Positions 35,603-44,009 of a stretch of DNA of 64,000 nt are shown here, in pieces. The notes beneath the pieces were generated by a model, which had not been told where the DNA came from, made no database searches, and worked only from the letters and a program-made list of their open reading frames with translations. Source of the DNA: Vallitalea okinawensis. GTDB lineage: Bacteria; Bacillota; Clostridia; Lachnospirales; PQDH01. The stretch lies in contig NZ_PQDH01000008.1 in the NCBI RefSeq assembly GCF_002964605.1, positions 124,001-188,000 on the forward strand, in the 5' to 3' direction. The translations under genes were made by a program, and so were the position numbers. Every line of letters begins with the position of its first letter. Position 1 is the first letter of the stretch.

Positions 35603-37129
35603 ATGGTCAGCACCGTAAATAGTGCCACATTAATGGGGATTGATGCTACTATCGTAAAAGTAGAAGTTGATATCTCTGACGGCTTACCAACTTTTGATAT
35701 TGTAGGACTTCCAGACTCATCTGTAAGAGAAGCTAAGGAACGTGTTAAATCCGCTATTAAAAACTCTGACTTTCGTTTTCCAATCAAACGACTAATCGTT
35801 AATCTATCACCTGCTGACATTCGTAAGGAAGGTCCAAGATTCGACTTACCTATTGCTATGGGTATTTTAAAAAGTTTAGATATTATCACTGAGGATTTAA
35901 GTCATCAGCTATTTGTTGGTGAGCTTTCATTAGAAGGTCACATAAGACCAGTGAACGGGATTCTTCCTATTATAAATAGCGCCTACAAAAATGGTATAAC
36001 GGAATGCATAGTTCCTCTAGACAATGCAGAGGAGGCTGCAGTATTAGAGCATATGAGTATTATAGGTGTAAACAACCTACAGCAATTAGTCAACCATCTT
36101 AATAAAAAACTCCTCATCTCTCCAACAACTCTAGATCCTGGGAAATTACTTAATCATACTGAAAATCATCCACTTGATTTTTCTGACGTAAAAGGTCAGC
36201 AACATGTTAAAAGAGCCTTAGAAATTGCAGTCAGCGGTTATCATAATTTACTATTAATAGGCCCCCCTGGCTCTGGTAAAACTATGATGGCTAAAAGAGT
36301 TCCTAGCATTATGCCTGATCTTTCTTTAGAAGAAAGTATTGAAATCACAAAAATATATAGTACTGCCAATCAATTACCAGCAAATCAATCACTTATTAGT
36401 AATAGACCTTTTAGAGCACCTCATCACACTGTTTCATCTTCAGCTTTAGTCGGTGGCGGTTCTTACCCCAAACCTGGAGAAGTTAGCCTTGCCCATGGAG
36501 GTGTATTGTTTCTAGATGAAGTAGCAGAATTTCCAAAATCTGCTCTAGAAGTCTTAAGACAACCCATAGAAGATAAAATTGTCACTATTTCCCGTGTGCA
36601 AGCTACCTATACATATCCCTCAGATTTTATGCTTGTTTTAAGTTTAAACCCATGCCCTTGCGGTTATTTCCCTGATCAAGAACGCTGTCATTGTACCCCT
36701 CTTCAGATTAAAAGATACTTGAGTAAACTTTCCGGTCCCCTTCTAGATCGAATTGACCTCCACGTGGAAGCTGCTAATATAGACTATTCAGATTTACATC
36801 AAGATGGGACAACTGAATCCTCTCAATCTATTAAAGAAAGGGTATTAAATGCCCATCAACTTCAAAAAGAACGCTATCGGAGTGAAAATATCATATTTAA
36901 TAGTCAGCTCTCCCCTAAAATGCTAGAAAGATATTGCAAACTGAATGAATCAAGTCAAAAAATATTGGAGCGTGTTTTTAAATCTATGAAGCTAAGTGCT
37001 AGAGCTTATCACCGTATTATTAAAATAGCTCGTACCATTGCAGACTTGGATCTATCAGAGACTATAAACACCCATCATATAACAGAAGCTATCCAATACC
37101 GCTCCCTGGATAAGAAGTATTGGAATTAA
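35603..37129 (+). CDS. comM: YifB/ComM-family AAA+ ATPase (Mg-chelatase-like)
   Basis: ComM is a hexameric AAA+ helicase that promotes branch migration during transformation in well-studied species; most Firmicutes orthologues are uncharacterised. The 508-residue product has the N-terminal Lon-like domain (DISDGLPTFDIVGLPDSSVR) and the AAA+ core with Walker A GPPGSGKTMMAKRVPS, FRAPHHTVS, GGVLFLDEVAEF, and the Cys-rich NPCPCGYFPDQERCHC. The ATG at 35603 has AGGAGG six bases upstream; the longer in-frame extension lacks such a site. It is divergent from dprA, another transformation gene. Confidence 0.95.
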   Translation: MVSTVNSATLMGIDATIVKVEVDISDGLPTFDIVGLPDSSVREAKERVKSAIKNSDFRFPIKRLIVNLSPADIRKEGPRFDLPIAMGILKSLDIITEDLSHQLFVGELSLEGHIRPVNGILPIINSAYKNGITECIVPLDNAEEAAVLEHMSIIGVNNLQQLVNHLNKKLLISPTTLDPGKLLNHTENHPLDFSDVKGQQHVKRALEIAVSGYHNLLLIGPPGSGKTMMAKRVPSIMPDLSLEESIEITKIYSTANQLPANQSLISNRPFRAPHHTVSSSALVGGGSYPKPGEVSLAHGGVLFLDEVAEFPKSALEVLRQPIEDKIVTISRVQATYTYPSDFMLVLSLNPCPCGYFPDQERCHCTPLQIKRYLSKLSGPLLDRIDLHVEAANIDYSDLHQDGTTESSQSIKERVLNAHQLQKERYRSENIIFNSQLSPKMLERYCKLNESSQKILERVFKSMKLSARAYHRIIKIARTIADLDLSETINTHHITEAIQYRSLDKKYWN

Positions 37130-37171
37130 AAAAAAGCCCATGAGTGGCTGAAATCATCCACATATGGGCTT
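37126..37171 (-). terminator. Intrinsic terminator downstream of comM, oriented for minus-strand transcripts
   Basis: Arms AAGCCCAT/ATGGGCTT and GTGG/CCAC form a 12-bp interrupted stem. The eight T residues follow only on the minus strand, overlapping the comM stop. It should stop transcripts from the HTH gene and the small frame at 37199. On the plus strand there is no U-run, so comM termination here would be weak. Confidence 0.75.
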
Positions 37172-37198
37172 ACATAGTGTTTAAAAATTAATATATTA

Positions 37199-37309
37199 TT
37201 ATTTGCTTTTATTTTTTATGGATGTCTTTAGATACTCTTTTTTCTTAACCGTTAGTTTAATGTATTGTTCCTGATTGATCTTCCCCTGTTTAAATAGTTT
37301 ATCTGCCAC
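37199..37309 (-). CDS. Possible small protein, SHOCT-like C-terminus, 5' end unclear
   Basis: A frame ending at 37199 encodes ADKLFKQGKINQEQYIKLTV followed by KKKEYLKTSIKNKSK, which looks like real protein and resembles the short oligomerisation (SHOCT) pattern. A GTG start at 37309 gives 36 residues without a ribosome site. The same frame stays open to about 37390 (reading FEHQGLCEKFIG before the GTG) but contains no ATG, GTG or TTG there. A strong GGGAGGGGG sequence near 37360 lies inside that open part. It may be a remnant, a frameshifted gene, or a small protein with an unusual start. Confidence 0.3.
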   Translation of the reverse strand: MADKLFKQGKINQEQYIKLTVKKKEYLKTSIKNKSK

Positions 37310-37460
37310 ACCTATGAATTTTTCGCATAGACCTTGATGTTCAAAATTTCCACTCCGCCCCCTCCCTCTAGATATAAATACATCTAATTTTTAGTATGTT
37401 TTTATAGGATATAGGATAATCGTGATAAAATTGCGTTGATTATAAGCATTGTCATCTGTA

Positions 37461-37805
37461 TTACTTTCTATAAATAATAACATCAAACAAATAGTTATTC
37501 ATGTCCTTTGTATAAACCACGTATTGATTTTCAGATTGTTGAATAAGCACGTCTTCTTTTGATAAATCCCTGCTGTTTAATTCTTGCATTAAATAATAAT
37601 CTTCTCTCCGGTTATCTTCTTTTGGTGAATGTTTTTCAACTAGGGTATTTATATAGGCTATAGGTATTCTTTTGATATTGACTCCAAAAACTTCACAAGG
37701 TATCCTACCTTGATCAATCATGAGATGAACATCTTTTGGTGTGATTTTTAAGATAGTTGCAACTTCTTTGACTGTGTAGAATTGTGCATCTATATATTTA
37801 TTCAT
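37461..37805 (-). CDS. Excisionase/MerR-like helix-turn-helix protein, function unknown
   Basis: The 114-residue product has an N-terminal winged HTH of the excisionase type, visible in YTVKEVATILKITPKDVHLM, then IDQGRIPCEVFGVNIKRIP. The C-terminal half is polar and ends in a hydrophobic strand-like NNYLFDVIIYRK, which I do not recognise. There is no integrase or phage gene near, so an excisionase role is unlikely; a small DNA-binding regulator is the better guess. GGGGAG lies 11 bases before the ATG. It may be co-transcribed with the small frame at 37199 up to the terminator at 37126-37171. Confidence 0.75.
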   Translation of the reverse strand: MNKYIDAQFYTVKEVATILKITPKDVHLMIDQGRIPCEVFGVNIKRIPIAYINTLVEKHSPKEDNRREDYYLMQELNSRDLSKEDVLIQQSENQYVVYTKDMNNYLFDVIIYRK

Positions 37806-37934
37806 TCTGTATTAATCTCCCCATTAATTCTTTCAAAGTAATCTAACTAAATCTTTATGACATTCTATTTACTCAGCTGATTTTCTCTCTACTTTATTTA
37901 TATGTATCTTCTTTATATCAAAGAATCATGAAAA

Positions 37935-37946
37935 TTAGTATACTAA
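37935..37946. promoter_or_regulatory. Perfect 12-bp palindrome upstream of the HTH gene
   Basis: TTAGTATACTAA is a perfect palindrome about 130 bases before the HTH gene start. On the minus strand TATACT inside it could serve as a -10, although no good -35 accompanies it. Operator function is a guess. Confidence 0.35.
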
Positions 37947-37971
37947 ATTGACTAATGCCAAGTTAAAATTG

Positions 37972-38019
37972 GAATAGGAATGCAGGATGACTTGTGGACA
38001 AATACGAACATTCCTATTC
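37972..38019. repeat. Inverted repeat between the LRR gene and the HTH gene
   Basis: Perfect 11-base arms GAATAGGAATG (37972-37982) and CATTCCTATTC (38009-38019) enclose 26 bases. No U-run follows on either strand. A second small hairpin, GTGCTA/TAGCAC (38040-38054), lies closer to the end of the LRR gene and may be its weak terminator. Confidence 0.55.
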
Positions 38020-38093
38020 TATAAAAGAATTAGGAGTACGTGCTACAATAGCACCTACCCTCTATAACTTAGTAAACAATAATATCCTCATAT

Positions 38094-40136
38094 CTATCTA
38101 TTTTCTAGCCATTTAACGGAACTAACATCTTCTATTGGATTGTCTCGAATATTTATTATTTCCAAACTCTCTATCTCCTTTAAAACATTTATATTACTAA
38201 TTTCATTATTATTAATTGATACAATCGTTAGATAAGGAGGATTACCTAATTCATCAATATGTTCTATCTCATTATTATCTAAGGATAGTATTTGTATATA
38301 ATCAAGACTACTAATTGAAGATATATCTTTTATTTTATTATTATTCAAGTTTAAAACAGCCAATCGTTCTAAGTTTTCTAAAGAACTTATATCTGTTATC
38401 ATATTAGATTCTAAATTTAATTGCCCTAAATTCCTTAGATTCTTAATAGCATCTATGTTTTGTAATTTATTGTTTGAGATATCCAAAATTCTTAGATTCA
38501 TTAATTTATTTAATGGTGTAATATCTTGTATGTTGTTGCCACCTAAGTATAACCTTTTTAAACCGATTAAACTTTCTAAAGACCCTAAATCCTCTATCTG
38601 ATTATTGACTAATGATAGGTCCTTCAATCCCTTCAAATATTCAATACCATCTATATTAGAGATTCCATAGTCTGATAATGTAAAACTCTCTATAGCCATA
38701 ACATCTTCTTCAGTAATATCGCCTACAGGTTTATTAATATGATACCGTATCATTTTTTCTAGTATAGGATCTGAGAAGGTGATTGGTTCTACTGATTGAT
38801 CTGGTTCAGTGAATATTTCTACTGTTCTTGTATCGTTATCCCAGTTTACTTTAGCTCCTAAAGCCTCACTTACAAATCGAATAGGGACATATACTCTATC
38901 TAACTTCAATGTAGCCTTTGTATCCATTCTTATGACTTCGCTAAACATTTTCTCACCGTCTTCGTCTAGAGTTTTTGCGTCAATTTTATCTTGGTCAACT
39001 CTTAAAGTCAGTAATCTATAGTTATGATTTATATAAACTTCTTTAAGCTCCTGATTCCAATTGACTTCTGCACCTAAAGCCTCCATTAAAAATCTAACTG
39101 GAATCATTGTTCTTAAATTTTCATTTATATATGGCTGTGCATCTTCAAACGTAACTTCCTCATTATTTAATTCAATAAATACTTCCTTATTCCCATCATC
39201 ATTTCCAGAGGCATCCACGAAAGTTAACCCTCTCAAACTATCTATAGGATCAAGATTTTCTATATTATTATTGGATATGTATAGATATTCAAGACTTTCC
39301 AAATTGACTAATTCGTCAATATCTGCAATTTTATTATCTGATAGATTTAAATAATGTAATTGCGTTAAATTAGATAAACCACTTATATCTATGATGTTAT
39401 TTCTAGAGATGTTTAAAAATTTTAAACTTAGTTTTCCTAAGGGATCTACATCCTTTATACGATTATTACTCAAATCAATATAGACTAAACGTCTAAAGTT
39501 TTCTAATGAACTCACATCATCTATCTTATTATCATTGATAACAAGTTGGTTTAATCTTGAATCAGATAAGAAAGTTAATGGTATAATGCTCTCTATTTCA
39601 TTATGCGTTATCTCTAATCGAATCAATCTATCTAAGCTCTTTACTGGACTTATATCTTTAATCTTGTTCCTATTTATAACTATCCATTCTAAATTTATAA
39701 GATTCTCAAGTGGGGTAATATCATTAATCTGGTTATCACTTAAATATAAATGTTTTAAAGTTGTAAGGGTTTCTAATGCTGATATATCTTCAATATTATT
39801 ACTATCTAAAACTAACACCTCCAAAAATTCTAGGTCCTTTAATGGACATATATCTTTTATGTTGTTGTAACCTAAATTTAAATATTTCAAATTAGTAAGG
39901 TACTGTATTCCCTCTAAATTATTAATACCTGATCTTAACAACTCTAATTCTGTTATTTCATCGACATCTTCTAAATAGATGTTTCCTGTGGGCTTATTAA
40001 TAATACCTCTTACAGCATCTTCGACTCTAAAGTCTTCAAAAGTAACAATTTCTTGTGGGTCTTCTGCTTTTATATCTACCATGAAAATCAATAAAAAAAG
40101 CAAGAGAACACTTGTAATAATTTGGATTTTTTTCAT
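38094..40136 (-). CDS. Secreted leucine-rich-repeat protein with central copper-amine-oxidase-N-like domain
   Basis: The 680-residue product begins with a signal peptide (KK then hydrophobic to about residue 24, probable cleavage near IKA). Residues 30-75 form a cap module with GIINKPTGNIYLEDVDEI. About eleven 22-residue internalin-like repeats (pattern L..L.LS.N.I.DI..L) run to 310. Residues 318-443 are a copper amine oxidase N-terminal-like module with two IPVRFLMEALGAEVNW / VPIRFVSEALGAKVNW repeats. A second cap (HINKPVGDITEEDVMAI, 455-485) starts a second repeat block to the end. No LPXTG, SLH or membrane anchor is seen. GGAGG precedes the ATG. Surface or extracellular binding is likely; the ligand is unknown. 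Confidence 0.85.
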   Translation of the reverse strand: MKKIQIITSVLLLFLLIFMVDIKAEDPQEIVTFEDFRVEDAVRGIINKPTGNIYLEDVDEITELELLRSGINNLEGIQYLTNLKYLNLGYNNIKDICPLKDLEFLEVLVLDSNNIEDISALETLTTLKHLYLSDNQINDITPLENLINLEWIVINRNKIKDISPVKSLDRLIRLEITHNEIESIIPLTFLSDSRLNQLVINDNKIDDVSSLENFRRLVYIDLSNNRIKDVDPLGKLSLKFLNISRNNIIDISGLSNLTQLHYLNLSDNKIADIDELVNLESLEYLYISNNNIENLDPIDSLRGLTFVDASGNDDGNKEVFIELNNEEVTFEDAQPYINENLRTMIPVRFLMEALGAEVNWNQELKEVYINHNYRLLTLRVDQDKIDAKTLDEDGEKMFSEVIRMDTKATLKLDRVYVPIRFVSEALGAKVNWDNDTRTVEIFTEPDQSVEPITFSDPILEKMIRYHINKPVGDITEEDVMAIESFTLSDYGISNIDGIEYLKGLKDLSLVNNQIEDLGSLESLIGLKRLYLGGNNIQDITPLNKLMNLRILDISNNKLQNIDAIKNLRNLGQLNLESNMITDISSLENLERLAVLNLNNNKIKDISSISSLDYIQILSLDNNEIEHIDELGNPPYLTIVSINNNEISNINVLKEIESLEIINIRDNPIEDVSSVKWLENR

Positions 40137-40260
40137 TATATTCCTCCTAGTACTCTATGTAAGTCCATTTAATATTTTATATAGCAACTTATATATATAC
40201 AAGAGAGTTAAGCATTTTTAGTATATGTAAATTATGGGAATAGTTAATCCATAATATAAA

Positions 40261-40298
40261 GGCACATGATTCAGTATTAATACTGCTAATCATGTGCC
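40261..40298 (-). terminator. Terminator of the GH18-like gene
   Basis: GGCACATGATT pairs with AATCATGTGCC over 11 bp, with an inner CAGTATTAATACTG that can extend the stem. On the minus strand it is followed by TTTATATT, on the plus strand by TTATTTTC, so it may work in both directions. It lies 64 bases after the end of the GH18-like gene. Confidence 0.75.
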
Positions 40299-40361
40299 TT
40301 ATTTTCAATTCAAAAATATGTATCTTTAAAAAATTATTTAACTTTTTATTCTAACACTATA

Positions 40362-41564
40362 CTATCTAATCTCTTCACCTAATCGATTCCAAACGTCTAA
40401 TTCCAAATCAATTTCGCCTGAATAGTAATTTGGGATGCTGCCTATGTACCATAGGGATATCCCGCCAAGTCCTTGTTCTTTAACCAATTTTAATTTGGAT
40501 TCAACACTGGTCCAGTCTTCATACCATATTGTATTTAGATTACCTGTTTCTTTATTTGTATATAAAATATAGGGGTTAAGAGAACTTTCCCCACGTCTCA
40601 CTATGGTATCATAGGCTTGTTTATTGGTTATAACTTCATTTAAAGCTCGATCATAAATCATGCTATATGTAGGATGATACGCTTGACCATCCACATACCC
40701 ATTAATATTTTCCCATTGTGTCGATGCAAAACTAATCTGGAGTAGCCCCTTTTCTATTAAACTTGAATCTGATAGCCCCCCTTTTATACGGCTGATATCC
40801 TGACTGATTGTATTGATCGGTGATTGAGGGGATAGTACTGGTTCATTACCATAAAAACCATTTATCCATTTAGCCTCATAGTCATGTGCCATTAAAATAA
40901 CATAATCAGCTATTTGAAAGATCTCATCATGTTGATAGTGATTATAATTAGTTGATACAGGCACAGTGACATAAAGCTGTTTATTAAGCACTTCGAGTAC
41001 TGCTTTTAAATCTCTTAGGAACTGTAAGTAAGACTGTTGATAGTCCTGGTTAACAAACTCAAAATCTATTGTCACAGCATTAAAATCCAAAGCAGCTAGA
41101 ATAATCTGATTCATAATTTCCTTTTCCCTAAAAATAGTACCAAAATTATCTTCAAATTGAGATAATGGTGCATAAACCATAAGGCTGCTATCAATTGAAT
41201 GAGATTTCATATTATTTAGCACTTCATCAGAACCTTCAGGTCTATAATAATCGTATAGTTGGTCACCTAGTCTTCTCTCTTGTGTCAGAAAGACTTCACC
41301 ATTCTCTTCATCAATTGTACTCCACCCAAAGGAAATATGATCAAAATTATTGATCGATTTATCCTCAATCATTTGATTAAAGCGAGTATTGGAATTAATG
41401 GCATAGAAACCATGTATAACTTTATCGTCCAATAGCTTTTCTTCTAAAACTAAGGTAGCTTTCTCACTGAATTGGGAATTAACACCTACTTCTGCACTAT
41501 GTACAACATTAGCTGATATCATAAAAAGGATTAGATATAAACTGGCTTTTTTGATATACTGCAT
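40362..41564 (-). CDS. Secreted glycosyl hydrolase family 18-like protein
   Basis: The 400-residue product has a signal peptide (QYIKKASLYLILFMISANVV, cleavage after HSA). A TIM-barrel GH18-like domain follows, with the barrel strand HGFYAINSN, the catalytic-strand equivalent NAVTIDFEF near residue 178 and the C-terminal GGISLWYIG. The canonical DGxDxDxE motif is changed to N-A-V-T-I-D-F-E; the last Asp and the catalytic Glu remain, as in YaaH-type spore or cell-wall N-acetylglucosaminidases. I chose the ATG at 41564, seven bases after GGAGG. It may act on peptidoglycan or chitin-like polymers outside the cell; the substrate cannot be fixed. No LysM domain is present. Confidence 0.8.
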   Translation of the reverse strand: MQYIKKASLYLILFMISANVVHSAEVGVNSQFSEKATLVLEEKLLDDKVIHGFYAINSNTRFNQMIEDKSINNFDHISFGWSTIDEENGEVFLTQERRLGDQLYDYYRPEGSDEVLNNMKSHSIDSSLMVYAPLSQFEDNFGTIFREKEIMNQIILAALDFNAVTIDFEFVNQDYQQSYLQFLRDLKAVLEVLNKQLYVTVPVSTNYNHYQHDEIFQIADYVILMAHDYEAKWINGFYGNEPVLSPQSPINTISQDISRIKGGLSDSSLIEKGLLQISFASTQWENINGYVDGQAYHPTYSMIYDRALNEVITNKQAYDTIVRRGESSLNPYILYTNKETGNLNTIWYEDWTSVESKLKLVKEQGLGGISLWYIGSIPNYYSGEIDLELDVWNRLGEEIR

Positions 41565-41791
41565 CTCCACACCTCCTTTTTTACTTATTATATACTATAT
41601 TTCTAGTTTATTCAATTAATTAAAGTCAGATACATGATATACTCATAACAAAAAATGGTACACATTACCACACCATCAAAGAACGAATGTAGCTCCGCTG
41701 CGTGTATTTATGAAGTTTGTGTTGTTAGGAAGGTTACTTAGTATCAATTAACTGTTTCTAATTGGTTGATTATACGACTTTCCTATATGAT

Positions 41792-41815
41792 AAAAAACTG
41801 CCCCAACGAGACAGT
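41792..41815 (-). terminator. Intrinsic terminator of the nrdR unit
   Basis: On the minus strand ACTGTC pairs with GGCAGT (one G-U pair) and is followed by six T residues. It lies 16 bases after the nrdR stop codon. Confidence 0.7.
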
Positions 41816-41830
41816 CAATTTGATCTAAAT

Positions 41831-42286
41831 CTATGATCCTTTAATCATTTTATTTAATTCCTGCATAAAGGTATTGATATCCTTAAATTGTCGATATACA
41901 GATGCAAATCGCACATAAGCTATTTCATCGATTCCTTTTAAACCTTCCATAACATATTCACCAATCTGAACGCTATCTATTTCTTTCGCCATGGAATTGA
42001 GTACTTTATTTTCAATATCTTCAACTAATCTTTCTACATCTGTAACAGAAACAGGGCGTTTATGGCAGGATCGTAGAATGCCATCCATTAGTTTATCTCT
42101 GTTAAATGGCTCTCTTGTTTTATCCTTTTTTATCACCATAAGTGGTATTGTTTCAACTTTCTCATAGGTAGTAAAACGTTTATTGCATTTCTCACATTGA
42201 CGTCGTCTTCTAATTGATATATTTTCTTCAGACGGTCGTGAATCAATAACTTTCGTATTATCATATCCACAAAAAGGGCATTTCAT
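41831..42286 (-). CDS. nrdR: Ribonucleotide reductase transcriptional repressor NrdR
   Basis: NrdR senses ATP/dATP and represses ribonucleotide reductase genes by binding NrdR boxes. The 151 residues have the N-terminal zinc ribbon with [16 protein letters not shown] and [12 protein letters not shown], then the ATP-cone domain with [16 protein letters not shown] and [21 protein letters not shown] precedes the ATG. Only this regulator is present here; no nrd target genes are in the window. Confidence 0.98.
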   Translation of the reverse strand: MKCPFCGYDNTKVIDSRPSEENISIRRRRQCEKCNKRFTTYEKVETIPLMVIKKDKTREPFNRDKLMDGILRSCHKRPVSVTDVERLVEDIENKVLNSMAKEIDSVQIGEYVMEGLKGIDEIAYVRFASVYRQFKDINTFMQELNKMIKGS

Positions 42287-42341
42287 AATATTCCTCCTTC
42301 TCCAGCTAAATTAATACATTTGAATGGTTCCTAGTTTAAAC

Positions 42342-43031
42342 TTATAGAACCTTATACAGTTGAAAATCAAGATAATCCGCAGAAACAAGATGATAATGAG
42401 TTTTCCCATGCTTACCAATCAAACTACTATCAAATGATAGTTGACCATGAAGGTGGCCATAAACAACCTTGTCTACTCCATAAGCTCCCATAAGCTCGGT
42501 AAATCCTGATATCTGTTTTTCATCATTAGTTGGTGGATAATGCAGCATAGCAATGATGTACGTGAATCCACCTTTAACTGCGTGATTTAGAGATAGTTCA
42601 AGACGCTGTAGTTCTCGTTTATAGATTTTTTCATCTTGGTCAGTAAACATACGTTGATTAGGGCATGTCCATCCCCTAGTACCACAGATTGCAATGTTGT
42701 CAATGGTATAGAAATTATTCTGCAAAAAAAACATTTTATCAAACATACTATTCAGCTTAGTGATGGATTTCCACCAATAATCATGATTACCTCTTACTAA
42801 TACCTTATAACCCGGCAAGGCATCAATCCATCCTAAATCCTCCATGGCCTCTTCTAAGGTCATAGCCCAAGATATATCACCCGGTATCAAAACTAAATCT
42901 TGCTCCTTGATGGTCTCCTGCCAATGCTCCTTAATCTTAAGCTCATGATTAGTCCATGCGTCCCCAAAGATACCCATGGGTTTATTAACATTGAAGCCTA
43001 AATGTAAATCTCCTATAGCATATATCGCCAT
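42342..43031 (-). CDS. Calcineurin-like metallophosphoesterase
   Basis: The 229-residue protein has all motifs of a two-metal phosphoesterase: GDLHLG at residue 7, LIPGDISWAM near 48, VRGNHDYWW near 78, MLHYPPTN near 163 and YGHLHGQL near 193. The family acts on phosphoproteins, nucleotides or nucleic acids, and the substrate cannot be inferred. GGAGG precedes the ATG. It lies between nrdR and the small alarmone synthetase gene, all on the same strand with short gaps. Confidence 0.9.
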   Translation of the reverse strand: MAIYAIGDLHLGFNVNKPMGIFGDAWTNHELKIKEHWQETIKEQDLVLIPGDISWAMTLEEAMEDLGWIDALPGYKVLVRGNHDYWWKSITKLNSMFDKMFFLQNNFYTIDNIAICGTRGWTCPNQRMFTDQDEKIYKRELQRLELSLNHAVKGGFTYIIAMLHYPPTNDEKQISGFTELMGAYGVDKVVYGHLHGQLSFDSSLIGKHGKTHYHLVSADYLDFQLYKVL

Positions 43032-43103
43032 ATATATCCTCCAAATTGTTAGTACCTACTTCAAGAAGTAATTTGATCTTATTTAAAGCCATAACGTTAT
43101 CTT

Positions 43104-43916
43104 TTAACGATTTAGGCTCTGAGCATCAAATACCTCTGCTATAACATCTAATTGTTTATTAAATTCTTGCAGCTTTTCAAATGAATCTTGTCTCAAAATA
43201 TCTAAAAACTGAGCTTGAATTCTCTTAGCTTCCTCAATATTTCCAACATCATATATATTTTGTATATTATTAACGATATCTGCTACTAATGTAGATTTAA
43301 GCTTAAAAAGATTCTGAGCTTCGACGATTTCGTTGCGTATATAGGACATCTCTTGATCTAAACTATGAGCAGCATCTGCTGCATGTATTAACTTGCCTAA
43401 CAATTCCTCTGGTATCTTTCCATTGTATTTATATTTTAATGAATGTTCTATTGTTGCCCAAAAATTCATTGCTAGCGTTCTTATTTGTATTTCTGCTAAT
43501 ATATTGAATTCACCTAATGCAGTATGCACCGGATATTTTATAATGACATGATAACTACGATAACCGCTTTTCTTCATATTCGAAACATAGTCTTTCTCTC
43601 GAATAATCATCATATCTTTCCCAGCTCTATCACGAATGAGCTCTACTACTTTATCTATATCTTCAACAAACTGACATATAATACGAATCCCAGCGATGTC
43701 CTCGATTTCTTCTCCGATTTTTTCGAATTCTATTTCTTTCTTTCGTGCTTTCTCTATAATACTAGATATCTTTTTTACTCTTCCAGTTACAAATTCAATT
43801 GGTGAATAGTGTCCAAGTCGAGTGTACTCTCTTCCAACACTTTCAAACTTCACAATGAGTTCCTGGACGGCTTGTTCATAAGGTATTAAGAGTTCTCTCC
43901 AATTTTGCGTTTCCAT
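43104..43916 (-). CDS. Small alarmone synthetase (RelP/RelQ-type GTP pyrophosphokinase)
   Basis: The enzyme makes (p)ppGpp from GTP or GDP and ATP without a hydrolase domain. The 270 residues contain the synthetase motifs SPIEFVTGRVKKISSIIEKA, EDIAGIRIICQFVEDID, MKKSGYRSYHVIIKYPV, and the catalytic-site AEIQIRTLAMNFWATIEHSL. I chose the ATG at 43916, seven bases after GGAGG; upstream in-frame codons lie before this site. The alarmone lowers GTP, which would relieve CodY repression, so it could connect with codY in this genome. That link is inferred from known physiology, not from this sequence. Confidence 0.92.
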   Translation of the reverse strand: METQNWRELLIPYEQAVQELIVKFESVGREYTRLGHYSPIEFVTGRVKKISSIIEKARKKEIEFEKIGEEIEDIAGIRIICQFVEDIDKVVELIRDRAGKDMMIIREKDYVSNMKKSGYRSYHVIIKYPVHTALGEFNILAEIQIRTLAMNFWATIEHSLKYKYNGKIPEELLGKLIHAADAAHSLDQEMSYIRNEIVEAQNLFKLKSTLVADIVNNIQNIYDVGNIEEAKRIQAQFLDILRQDSFEKLQEFNKQLDVIAEVFDAQSLNR

Positions 43917-44009
43917 ATACCTTCCTCCATTCGTGTACATATATATTATATCATAAATAGTATTAAAATGTTAAATTTTTGCCTATAATACACTAGTCAG
44001 AGTAAAAAA

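Noticed and set aside
37461-37805. Excisionase of a mobile element
   Set aside because: No integrase, attachment-site repeats, phage genes or tRNA gene are near; the fold alone is common to many regulators.
41640-41790. Repeat or structured element between nrdR and the GH18-like gene
   Set aside because: It shares short words such as ACTTTCCTAT with the element near 56050, but no convincing extended pairing or alignment was found.
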